This document shows, piece after piece, positions 41,802 through 49,686 of a stretch of 64,000 nucleotides of DNA. Source of the stretch: Edaphobacter sp. (GTDB lineage: Bacteria; Acidobacteriota; Terriglobia; Terriglobales; Acidobacteriaceae); the NCBI GenBank assembly GCA_025462645.1, contig JAOAPB010000056.1, positions 1 through 64,000 on the forward strand, written 5' to 3'. The notes below the pieces were generated by a model. The model was given only the letters and a program-made list of their open reading frames with translations, was not told where the DNA came from and did not search any database. Position numbers and translations under genes: made by a program. How positions within the stretch are numbered: the first letter of the stretch is position 1; every line of letters starts with the position of its first letter.

Positions 41802-42333
41802 GCGTCAGGCATACAGCTAGAGAACCGAACCCGAATCGAGGTCACTTCGATGTATCGTCATGCTGCCAAATCGGCTGCACAGCCCAACTCGTCCTTAAAT
41901 GCGCCCAGCGTGGCGTCCCAGAGTTGCCGGGAGCGCAACGGAGGGTGCTCTGAGCCGCCCTTTTATGGAGTCTTTGCCGCGACGAGAATGGCTGCGGTCT
42001 GGGCGAATCTCCGCTGCCGAGATCGAGAGGATGTCTTCGGTGCATCGGGGAGCCTTCCGCCTCGTATCCCGTCCTCTGCTCGGGGTCACGCTTCGGGGCC
42101 AAACCGGCGCCCGGCGGCACGGCGTCGTTCTGCTTCGCTTGCAGCGTCCCTGCGGGGTCTCGGTTCCTCCCAAAAGAAGTTTGAGAACCGCGGCAAAGAA
42201 CGCCGCGCAAACTTCTTCCGGGCCCCGCCAAGAAAGCACTCCTTGGCACTTGGGAGCCGGGCCCACTCGCTGGGCTTCGCCTAGTGTGACCCGAGCAGGA
42301 TACGGGAAATTCAACGAAACGGAGATCACCACC
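41802..42333. other. Structured GC-rich non-coding region upstream of ssb
   Basis: Overlapping ORFs here (for example 41850-42284) are Arg/Ala/Pro-rich in every frame and lack ribosome binding sites, so I call the region non-coding. It contains a strong hairpin at 42174-42217: 10-bp arms AAGAAGTTTG and CAAACTTCTT, enclosing a second GC stem (CGCGGC, GCCGCG). The sequence then runs through CCGGGCCCCGCC and the 42301 line into the ssb leader. Candidate roles are single-strand promoter (Frpo-like), replication start or regulatory RNA. Confidence 0.5.
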
Positions 42334-42708
42334 ATGTACTCAAACAAAGTCACCCTCATCGGCTTCCTCGGCAACGACGCAGAGGTTCGCACCAACAACG
42401 ACCGCAGCCTCACCACCCTCTCGCTGGCAACCAAGTCTTCCTATAAGAAGGACGGCAAGTACATCGAGCACACCGAATGGCACCGTTGCGTGGTCTTCGG
42501 GAAGCTCGGAGAGTTCGCCGCCACGCTCAAGAAGGGCGCTCATATCCAGGTCGAAGGCGAGTTGCGGAGCCGCAAGTACGACAGCACGAAGACCAACACC
42601 GAAGTGACCATCTGGGAGATCCGGGTGAACTCGATTCTCAAGCTGGATCGTGCCGCCAAAGCGGCGGCGGAAGACGACGATGAATCCGCCGAGGAAGAGG
42701 CCGGATAG
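42334..42708 (+). CDS. ssb: Single-stranded DNA-binding protein
   Basis: A 124-residue protein with the OB-fold start MYSNKVTLIGFLGNDAEVR and WHRCVVFGKLGEFA. The C-terminus is acidic (EDDDESAEEEAG) but lacks the classic DDDIPF tip of bacterial SSB proteins. It is shorter than chromosomal SSB. The ORF track extends the frame upstream to 41899, but the ATG at 42334 with GGAG is the start. Plasmid-type SSBs protect transferred single-stranded DNA in the recipient. Confidence 0.95.
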   Translation: MYSNKVTLIGFLGNDAEVRTNNDRSLTTLSLATKSSYKKDGKYIEHTEWHRCVVFGKLGEFAATLKKGAHIQVEGELRSRKYDSTKTNTEVTIWEIRVNSILKLDRAAKAAAEDDDESAEEEAG

Positions 42709-42812
42709 GCCCTTCCTTCTCTCCGAAGAGTCCGGCATCGAGCCGGACTTCTTCGGCTGCTAAAGGCCCGTGGCATCGCGCTCGCAGTACCGAACGGATT
42801 GGAGGTATCCAG

Positions 42813-43757
42813 GTGAACGAAACAGCCCAAGACTTTCTCGCCCGTTGCTTCGCTCCGGGCGACACGATTGCTCTCTTGCTTCGCAACGAGAGCACGGCAA
42901 AGACACAGCAACGAATCGTTCCTTTGGAACGCGCGCTCGCGCCCCGTTACCGGGGCTGGCTCACTCATGAAAACCATAATGGAGCGAATATCTATGTGGC
43001 TGCCAATCCGCTGCTCTCCGGCAGCCGGAAGCGCACCAAGGATTGCATCGCTTCCATTCGCCATCTCTATATCGACATCGACGTGAACGGAGAGGCCCGG
43101 CTCGCTGCGCTCCAGGCCTCAGATCTCGTACCGGAGCCGAACGTGATCGTCTCCACGTCGGCGGGCAAATACCAGGTGTTGTGGCGTGTGGAAGGTTTCG
43201 ACTTTTATACACAGGAGATGACGCTCAAACTCCTCGCGATGGCCTTCCACGGCGACATCTCCTGCACGGACTGCAATCGGGTTCTTCGGATTCCGGGATT
43301 CAAGAATTGCAAGTACGATCCCGCGCAGCTCGTGACCGTCGAATACCTCTCCTATGCGACCTATCAGCCAGATGATTTTCATCTATATGTGCTGCGCGAG
43401 GCCTGCATGATTCCGCCTATCCCGCAGCAACCGATAGGTCGCGATATGCAGACCAACTCCGAGCATGATTGGGCATGGGTCTTGCGTGAGCTTGCTCACG
43501 GCAAAGACGCCGTGAAGCTCACGCTGGAGCTGACTTCGCGCCGCTCCGATAAGCACAATCCCACCTACTACGCCCAGCGCACAGTCGATATGGCTTCGGC
43601 CCGTCTCTGGCTACAGGAAGGCACATCCATCGCCGACGTAATCGCGATGCTTGAAAGCCGTAGACGAGCCGACCTTCCCGCAGCACTTTGCTCCGCTCGT
43701 GCCCGTGAGATCGCAGCCACGGCACAGCGCATGATTGCCCGCACGAACGTTGCCTGA
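42813..43757 (+). CDS. RepB-family DNA primase
   Basis: A 314-residue protein, starting at GTG 42813 with GGAGG upstream. It has the features of the RepB_primase group of archaeo-eukaryotic-type primases: HLYIDIDVNG around residue 88 (metal-binding Asp pair), YQVLWRVEGFD, and NRVLRIPGFKNCK. A C-terminal helical part may bind DNA. It follows ssb closely, so the two probably act after transfer or in element replication. A helicase partner is not encoded beside it. Confidence 0.82.
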   Translation: MNETAQDFLARCFAPGDTIALLLRNESTAKTQQRIVPLERALAPRYRGWLTHENHNGANIYVAANPLLSGSRKRTKDCIASIRHLYIDIDVNGEARLAALQASDLVPEPNVIVSTSAGKYQVLWRVEGFDFYTQEMTLKLLAMAFHGDISCTDCNRVLRIPGFKNCKYDPAQLVTVEYLSYATYQPDDFHLYVLREACMIPPIPQQPIGRDMQTNSEHDWAWVLRELAHGKDAVKLTLELTSRRSDKHNPTYYAQRTVDMASARLWLQEGTSIADVIAMLESRRRADLPAALCSARAREIAATAQRMIARTNVA

Positions 43758-43781
43758 ATTCATCACTCAAAGGAGAATGCA

Positions 43782-44108
43782 ATGCCACTACTCGAAGTCA
43801 TTCAAACCCGACAGATAAGCGCCTCTATCCGGCTCACCGAGCCGACCGCAATGCAGGTCGATCAGTACGCCGCCTTCATCCATGCCAGTGCCGACGATGT
43901 TGTCGAGGGGGCGCTTGGCTATGTGTTCTCCAAAGACCGCGACTTCCAGGACTTTCTGAAGTCGCCGGAAGCGAAGCAGGTCGCATCGACGCTTCGCATT
44001 CGCAAAGCGCCTGCTTCAGAGGCAGCGGAGTCGCCTGCAAAGAAGCCTGTAAGCGGAGTGCAGTCCCCAGCACAACCCCCGGCAGTTGTGGCGGGATTGA
44101 AAGCATGA
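43782..44108 (+). CDS. Conserved small protein, transfer region
   Basis: A 108-residue protein with an N-terminal ordered half (SIRLTEPTAMQVDQYAAFIHASADDVVEGALGYVF, helical) and a disordered Ala/Pro/Ser-rich second half. The pattern in the first half recalls small ribbon-helix-helix or helical DNA-binding proteins. GGAG precedes the ATG. Its position between the primase and a candidate oriT suggests a link to relaxosome or replication, not proven. Confidence 0.65.
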   Translation: MPLLEVIQTRQISASIRLTEPTAMQVDQYAAFIHASADDVVEGALGYVFSKDRDFQDFLKSPEAKQVASTLRIRKAPASEAAESPAKKPVSGVQSPAQPPAVVAGLKA

Positions 44109-44311
44109 TTCTCCGTCCAGATCTGTGCCAGGACCACAACGGTGCTTCGCACCGGAAGAATATTGACACTCCATCCCTCAAAGGGTTGCGTTGGGAACCG
44201 AAATGGTTCCATTCGGAATCATGCTCAAACGACGGGACTTAACTCTGAGACCACACAGATGCGGTTCCCGATGGAACCGCGCTCAAATTCACTCCGGTAA
44301 AAGGAATAGCG
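44109..44311. other. Candidate oriT region with nested inverted repeats
   Basis: The 203-base gap contains CGGTGC-TTC-GCACCG (44138-44152), GGAACC-GAAAT-GGTTCC (about 44195-44211), and the perfect GCGGTTCC-CGAT-GGAACCGC (about 44262-44281). It lies just before the relaxosome-like gene, the coupling protein and the relaxase, which is a usual place for oriT. No nick site is recognised. Confidence 0.35.
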
Positions 44312-44704
44312 ATGGCTACAAACATCACAGTGATGGAAGGCCGACTACAACGCTTGAAGGGCCGAGAACCCCGTACCCAGAGCATCGCCACTCGCTTTAC
44401 CATGACTGAGGAAACGATGCTGCTACGATCCGCCGCCAGCCAGGGACGCAACTTGCGTGAGTGGGCGCGCGAAAGTCTTCTCGCCGCAGCCCAGCAACAA
44501 AGACCGGACGACGGCGCGGCAACATTTGCCGAGGTGCAGGCGCTTCGTCTCCTGCTTATCAATACGCTGGAACCGCTTCTGCGCGGCGAAAAGATGACGC
44601 CGGAGCAGTTCAAGGACATGCTCAGGTATGTGAAAACCAACAAACGCAAGGCGGCGGCAGACATGCTCGCCAGCTATGCAGAAGGGGCATCGGAACAGCC
44701 ATGA
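44312..44704 (+). CDS. Relaxosome accessory-like protein
   Basis: A 130-residue basic-to-helical protein. The segment TRFTMTEETMLLRSAASQGRNLREWARESLLAAA resembles the N-terminal ribbon-helix-helix plus helix of MobC/TraY-type accessory proteins that bind oriT. The second half (KNMLRYVKTNKRKAAADMLA) is a charged helix. A good ribosome binding site (AAAGGA) is present, and the stop overlaps the coupling-protein start (ATGA). Function as relaxosome partner is inferred from position and pattern. Confidence 0.62.
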   Translation: MATNITVMEGRLQRLKGREPRTQSIATRFTMTEETMLLRSAASQGRNLREWARESLLAAAQQQRPDDGAATFAEVQALRLLLINTLEPLLRGEKMTPEQFKDMLRYVKTNKRKAAADMLASYAEGASEQP

Positions 44705-46638
44705 CCGACACACAATGGGGGCGGAAAGAGACCATCGTCCGTCCGCCTCACTACCCCGTATACAGCTTCGGAGCCGTCTTCGTTGCACTCGCCGTCGCCG
44801 GTCTCTGCGTCTATCTCCAGCTTGCTTTCGTGATGAGTCCGCTGCAACGCTACTATCTCTCTTGCTATGTCGAAACAGGCGTCCTCGGCACGATGCACCA
44901 GAGCAACGAATACCAGCTTGTGACGGTAGCCGACCGCCAGCATCACGTCCGGCCTGTTACGCAGGCCGACGTGCAGCCAGGCTCTACGCCACAGCCGATC
45001 GGCAAGCCGATTCCGCTCGAACTCTCCCCGGCAGCTCGCGCCGCTGGAGTTGTTTTGCTGTATCGCGGAGCCAAGGTCAGTTACATGAATCGGCCCCTTC
45101 ACGAGTACCTGCGGCGCTTCGTTTACGACGGGGATACGTTCGTGGGTATCTTCCGTATGCCCCTCTTATCAGGGCTTGCCGCGTTACTTTTCCAGATCCC
45201 GTTCGCCGGACGTAAAGATATTCAGCGGCTCAAAGAGATGAAGTACGGGCGACTCTTGAAAGGGCCGGTCTTGGTCTCTCCGAACGGCTTCAATAAAGCC
45301 GTCCGAGGCGATGGCGTCGGGTTCAAAACCACCGAGTCGAAGCACCTCATGCGTATCCCGCAACGCGCCGAAGGACAGCACATCGAGATCATGGGCGATA
45401 CCGGCGCGGGCAAGTCCAGGCTGGTTATGCAGCTCCTCGTACAGATCAAGGAGCGCGGTCATTCTGCCATCGTGTACGACCCAGCCTGCGAGTTCGTGCA
45501 GCGATTCTATGACCCCAGCCGTGGCGACATCATTTTGAATCCGCTCGATGCGCGCTGCCCCTATTGGGGACCATCCGAAGAACTGCGCCGCCGTGCCGAG
45601 GCAAGAGCCATTGCCGCGTCCCTGTACCAACCGACAACAGATAAGAAAGGCGAATTTTTCACCGAGACTCCGCAGAAAATCTTCGCCCATCTGCTGACCT
45701 TCGGCCCCACGCCGCAGGAGTTGGTGGAGTGGATGGCGAACCCTGACGAGGTAGACCGCCGCGTCCAGAACACGGAGATGGCGATGATGATTGCGAAGGG
45801 AGCGCAGCAGCAGCGCAACGGCGTCCTGGCCTCACTCGGTTTGATCGCTGATAGCCTGCGAATGCTTCCACGGAAAGAGAAGGCCGCGAGTCATTGGACT
45901 GCAACCGAATGGGCGGAAGAAAGGAAAGGATGGATCTTCATCACATCGAAGCCAAGCGAACGCGAGGCCCTGCGTCCGCTTCATAGCCTCTGGATTGATT
46001 TGCTCGTATTGCGTCTCTTGAACGAACCGAAAGAGAGCCAACATCCAGTCTGGTTTGTGCTGGACGAACTGGCGAGTCTGCAACGTCTGCCGCAGTTGCA
46101 CACTGCGATCACAGAGAACAGAAAGGCGAAGAACCCGCTCATCCTTGGCTTTCAGGGCAAGGCCCAGCTTGAGATGATCTACGGTCATCTGGCCGAGGTG
46201 ATGCTATCGCAGCCGGCAACGAAGATATTCCTGAAAATCACGGAGCCCAAGGCCGCCGAATGGGTGTCAAACGCTATCGGCAAAGTTGAGATCGAGCGGC
46301 TGCGGGAGACACACTCCACCGGCTTACGGGCAGGCAACAATTTCAGCGTCGAGCGCCAGGTCGAACCCTTGGTGTTGGACTCGGAAATTTCCGGTCTCCC
46401 CGATCGGCACGCCTTTCTAAAATTAGGTAACCACGTAGCCAGATTCTCATTTGCCTATCACGACATCCCCGCCACCCAGCCCGCGTTTGTGCCGCGTCCT
46501 CTGGACGACGATGACCTTACCTTCGATCCAAGAACGCTCACGAAGAAGCCGCCGAAATCTGCTGACATAACGGCAACCAGCGTTCCAGACGATAACGAAG
46601 ATGAGCCGGTCGAGACTGGATTCTCGTTGGGAGATTAG
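44701..46638 (+). CDS. virD4: Type IV coupling protein VirD4/TraD
   Basis: A 645-residue ATPase from the ATG at 44701; the track extends upstream in frame to 44461. Transmembrane segments lie near residues 20-45 and 150-165. The motor has Walker A IMGDTGAGKSRLV near residue 233, Walker B VWFVLDELASLQRL near 450, and the conserved motif TENRKAKNPLILGFQGKAQL after it. It delivers the relaxase-DNA complex to the secretion channel. The relaxase gene begins 2 bases after its stop. Confidence 0.94.
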   Translation: MTDTQWGRKETIVRPPHYPVYSFGAVFVALAVAGLCVYLQLAFVMSPLQRYYLSCYVETGVLGTMHQSNEYQLVTVADRQHHVRPVTQADVQPGSTPQPIGKPIPLELSPAARAAGVVLLYRGAKVSYMNRPLHEYLRRFVYDGDTFVGIFRMPLLSGLAALLFQIPFAGRKDIQRLKEMKYGRLLKGPVLVSPNGFNKAVRGDGVGFKTTESKHLMRIPQRAEGQHIEIMGDTGAGKSRLVMQLLVQIKERGHSAIVYDPACEFVQRFYDPSRGDIILNPLDARCPYWGPSEELRRRAEARAIAASLYQPTTDKKGEFFTETPQKIFAHLLTFGPTPQELVEWMANPDEVDRRVQNTEMAMMIAKGAQQQRNGVLASLGLIADSLRMLPRKEKAASHWTATEWAEERKGWIFITSKPSEREALRPLHSLWIDLLVLRLLNEPKESQHPVWFVLDELASLQRLPQLHTAITENRKAKNPLILGFQGKAQLEMIYGHLAEVMLSQPATKIFLKITEPKAAEWVSNAIGKVEIERLRETHSTGLRAGNNFSVERQVEPLVLDSEISGLPDRHAFLKLGNHVARFSFAYHDIPATQPAFVPRPLDDDDLTFDPRTLTKKPPKSADITATSVPDDNEDEPVETGFSLGD

Positions 46639-46640
46639 CC

Positions 46641-49394
46641 ATGTTGACGATCTCCAAACCGCTCTCCGCGTCACAGGCGCAGACGTACCACGCCAAGGAG
46701 TTCACGTCTGCCGAACAGAATTATTGGAAGCAAGACGACCGGACCTTGGGCGAGTGGCATGGCAAGCTGGCTGAAAAGTTCGACCTCGCAGGAGCCGTGA
46801 GCGAGGAACACTTTGCGCGGCTTGCGGACGGCCAGCACCCTCATACCGCGGAGCAGCTTGTACGTCATCGCGTCGTCCAGGAGTACGAAGGCGCGGACGG
46901 GAAAACAGTCGCGCCGGTAGAACATCGTGCTGGTTGGGACGCCACATTCTCCGCGCCCAAGTCGGTTTCACTCACGGCGCTTGTTGGTGGGGATGACCGG
47001 GTGCGGGACGCGCACCGGGAAGCGGTGAACGTCGCCTTGAGCGAGCTGGAAAGGTACACGCAAGCCCGCATCGGCGGCAACCACGCCGCCGAAACTACCG
47101 GCGAGTTCATCGCCGCGAAGTTCGAGCATGACACAGCGCGCCCCGTGGATGGCTACGCCGCGCCGCAGCTTCACACCCACGCGGTCATCTTCAATGTCGC
47201 CGTGCGCGACAACGGACAGACGCGGGCCTTGCAGGAGCGCGGCCTGTTCGAGTCACAGCAGTTTGCCACTGCCGTATATCAATCGGAACTGACCTATCGC
47301 CTCCACAATCTCGGCTACGAGATTGAACCGGGACGCAGTGGCGCACCGGAGATCAAAGGCTACTCGCAGGAGTACCTTGATGCTTCCAGCCCCCGCAGTC
47401 AGCAGATACGCGAGCATCTGGAAAAGACCGGCTATCAGGGGCCGGAGGCCGCGCAGATCGCCGCGCACTCCACCCGCGACCGCAAGGAAATTTACTCACC
47501 CGCCGAGGTGCTGGTCGCCCACCGGCAGATCGCCGCCGCGTTCGGAAACCAAGCCGACAAAGTTGTGACGGACGCACGGAGGCGTAGTCAGGAATATACG
47601 CCCGAGCATGACCGGGAGAGTTCGCAGCAGGTGGCACGGCAGGCTGTCACCTATGCCCGCGACCGCAGCTTTGAGCGCGAGGCCGTCACCGACGAACGCG
47701 AGCTTTACCGCGATGCTTTGCGACGCGGTATGAGTGAAACAACGTACTCGGAAGTTCGCGCCGGGTTTGAGGCTCGCATTGCCGCAGGTGAGTTCCAGCT
47801 TGTGCCCAGACAGAAGCACGACTCAGGCCGGAGCTTCACGACCGCCGAAGCGATCCGTGCCGAGAAAGAAATCCTGCGCCGGATGCAACAGGGGCAAGGT
47901 GGCGCCGAGCAGATCATGTCCATACAAGCTGCCGTCGCCCATACCGAAAAGCAGCGGCATCTCAATGCCGGACAGCGGTCTGCCGCAGAGGAGATTCTAA
48001 CCTCGCGCGATGTCGTTCAAGGGCTGGAGGGACGGGCTGGTGTCGGAAAAACGACCCTTTTGAAATCGGTTCGTGAAGCAGCCGAACAACGCGGCTATGT
48101 CGTCGAAGGCTTCGCCCCGACATCCCGCGCCGCCAACCAGCTCCGCGACGCTGGTATCTCTGCCGACACCCTACAGGGTTTCCTCGTCCGTCGCGGACAG
48201 CCAAACCCCGACCGTCATCTTTACATGCTTGATGAATCCAGTCTTGCCAGCACGAAACAGGTCCGTGACTTCCTCTCCAAACTCGAATCCAGCGACCGCG
48301 TGTTGCTCATCGGGGACACCCGCCAGCATCAAGGAGTCGAAGCGGGCAAACCTTTCGAGCAGTTGGTCAACGCCGGGATGAAGACCACTCAGCTTGACCA
48401 GATCGTGCGTCAACGAGCAGCCCCGGAACTGCTTAAAGCGGTCGAGCATCTGTCGCGAGGCGAAGTCGCAGAGGGCGTCGCCCTGTTGGAACAACAGGGG
48501 CGCGTTACGGAGATTTCCGATCCTCAGCAGCGCATCGCGGCGATTGCTCGAAGCTACGCTGCCAACCCGGACAACACCATCGTCGTCTCGCCCGACAATG
48601 CCTCGCGCCGTCAGATCAATCAGGCCGTGCGTTCCGAATTGCAAGCCCTCGGCACAGTCGCCGCAGAAGATCATGCGATGCGCGTGCTCGCGCCGCGTTC
48701 CGATATGACCGGGGCCGACCGTACCTGGGCCGCTCGCTATGCCGTGAATGACGTACTCCACTATCCGCGTGGCAGTCAGGACATCGGCATTGAAAAGCAA
48801 AGCTATACGAAGGTCATTGCGACCCAACCCAAAGACAACCTGCTGACCGTTCAGAAAGAGGACGGAAAAACTGTCACCTACAACCCTGCGCGGTTATACG
48901 GCGTGACCGCCTACCGCGAGTTGGAACGGGAGTTTGCTGTTGGCGACCGTTTGAGCTTTACCGCGCCGTCCAAAGAGTTAGGCGTTGCCAACCGCGACCT
49001 TGGCACCGTGCAGCGCATCGACAAAGACGGCCAGCTCTCCGTGAAGATGGACAACGGTAAAGCGGTTAGCTTCGATGCCAACGAGATGCGGCACTTCGAT
49101 CACGGCTACGCGGTCACCAGCCATAGCTCTCAGGGCCTCACCGCCGAACGGGTGCTCGTCAACATCGACTCGAAGGTTCATCCCGAATTGATAAATAGCC
49201 GTTTCGCCTACGTTTCTGTCTCCCGCGCGTCCCACGATGCGCAGATTTATACCAATGACGCGACCTCACTTATATCGCGCCTCAGTCATGATGCGGCTAA
49301 ATCCTCCGCTATCGATGTTGGAATGCAAGCCCAGAGCACGCTGAGCACTGGCAAACGACAGTTCGATGATATCGGCGTTGAAGTTTCTCTCTGA
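46641..49394 (+). CDS. MobF-family conjugative relaxase-helicase (TrwC/TraI)
   Basis: A 917-residue protein. Catalytic tyrosines fit Tyr16 and Tyr28 (SQAQTYHAKEF and EQNYWK), the metal-binding His cluster is APQLHTHAVIFN near residue 175, and the helicase half holds Walker A LEGRAGVGKTTLLK near 465. The length is close to TrwC (966). It nicks oriT, forms the covalent DNA adduct and unwinds the strand. This defines MOB type F and pairs with the VirD4-like coupling protein directly upstream. The C-terminus ends soon after the helicase, without a long pilot domain. Confidence 0.96.
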   Translation: MLTISKPLSASQAQTYHAKEFTSAEQNYWKQDDRTLGEWHGKLAEKFDLAGAVSEEHFARLADGQHPHTAEQLVRHRVVQEYEGADGKTVAPVEHRAGWDATFSAPKSVSLTALVGGDDRVRDAHREAVNVALSELERYTQARIGGNHAAETTGEFIAAKFEHDTARPVDGYAAPQLHTHAVIFNVAVRDNGQTRALQERGLFESQQFATAVYQSELTYRLHNLGYEIEPGRSGAPEIKGYSQEYLDASSPRSQQIREHLEKTGYQGPEAAQIAAHSTRDRKEIYSPAEVLVAHRQIAAAFGNQADKVVTDARRRSQEYTPEHDRESSQQVARQAVTYARDRSFEREAVTDERELYRDALRRGMSETTYSEVRAGFEARIAAGEFQLVPRQKHDSGRSFTTAEAIRAEKEILRRMQQGQGGAEQIMSIQAAVAHTEKQRHLNAGQRSAAEEILTSRDVVQGLEGRAGVGKTTLLKSVREAAEQRGYVVEGFAPTSRAANQLRDAGISADTLQGFLVRRGQPNPDRHLYMLDESSLASTKQVRDFLSKLESSDRVLLIGDTRQHQGVEAGKPFEQLVNAGMKTTQLDQIVRQRAAPELLKAVEHLSRGEVAEGVALLEQQGRVTEISDPQQRIAAIARSYAANPDNTIVVSPDNASRRQINQAVRSELQALGTVAAEDHAMRVLAPRSDMTGADRTWAARYAVNDVLHYPRGSQDIGIEKQSYTKVIATQPKDNLLTVQKEDGKTVTYNPARLYGVTAYRELEREFAVGDRLSFTAPSKELGVANRDLGTVQRIDKDGQLSVKMDNGKAVSFDANEMRHFDHGYAVTSHSSQGLTAERVLVNIDSKVHPELINSRFAYVSVSRASHDAQIYTNDATSLISRLSHDAAKSSAIDVGMQAQSTLSTGKRQFDDIGVEVSL

Positions 49395-49442
49395 GGTCGG
49401 TGCGCACCGCCAAGTTTACGATTCCTATTGGCGGCCCATCCT

Positions 49443-49478
49443 GATATTCTCTGATACGAGCAGATACGTAGTGATACG
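49443..49478. promoter_or_regulatory. Helically phased GATACG repeats upstream of the six-gene operon
   Basis: The hexamers GATATT (49443), GATACG (49453), GATACG (49463) and GATACG (49473) start exactly 10 bases apart, about one helical turn, in the 91-base gap between the relaxase stop and the HTH gene. The last ends 7 bases before the ATG. Regular spacing suggests cooperative binding on one DNA face, possibly by the adjacent HTH protein. Confidence 0.55.
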
Positions 49479-49485
49479 GGTACGA

Positions 49486-49686
49486 ATGAGCAAGAAAACC
49501 TATAACCTTACTGAGGCAGCCGGAATGATCGGGATATCCCCGATCACTCTCAAGCGTTGGCTTTTGAACAAGAGGGTTGATGAGGTCGCGCGAGATCGCA
49601 ACAACTGGAGGTGCTTCTCCGAACAAGATATCGCCCGCATCAGGAACTTCGCTAATCGACTAGTCATTCCGGGAGAGAAACAATGA
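49486..49686 (+). CDS. MerR-like small HTH protein heading the candidate defence operon
   Basis: The ATG at 49486 gives a 66-residue protein; the track start at 49366 runs into the relaxase end. The sequence NLTEAAGMIGISPITLKRWL is a MerR/HTH_17 helix-turn-helix, followed by a wing (NWRCFSEQDIARIRNF). It has no effector domain. Its stop overlaps the methyltransferase start (ATGA). Such small HTH proteins typically autoregulate a cargo operon; the phased GATACG repeats just upstream are the likely binding site. This is inference. Confidence 0.77.
   Translation: MSKKTYNLTEAAGMIGISPITLKRWLLNKRVDEVARDRNNWRCFSEQDIARIRNFANRLVIPGEKQ

Noticed and set aside
41850-42284. 144-residue ORF upstream of ssb
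   Set aside because: Composition is Arg/Ala/Ser-rich, no ribosome binding site, and overlapping frames look equally non-coding.
44461-44700. Upstream extension of the VirD4 ORF
   Set aside because: It lies in another frame over the relaxosome-like gene; the ATG at 44701 overlaps that gene's stop and starts the real protein.
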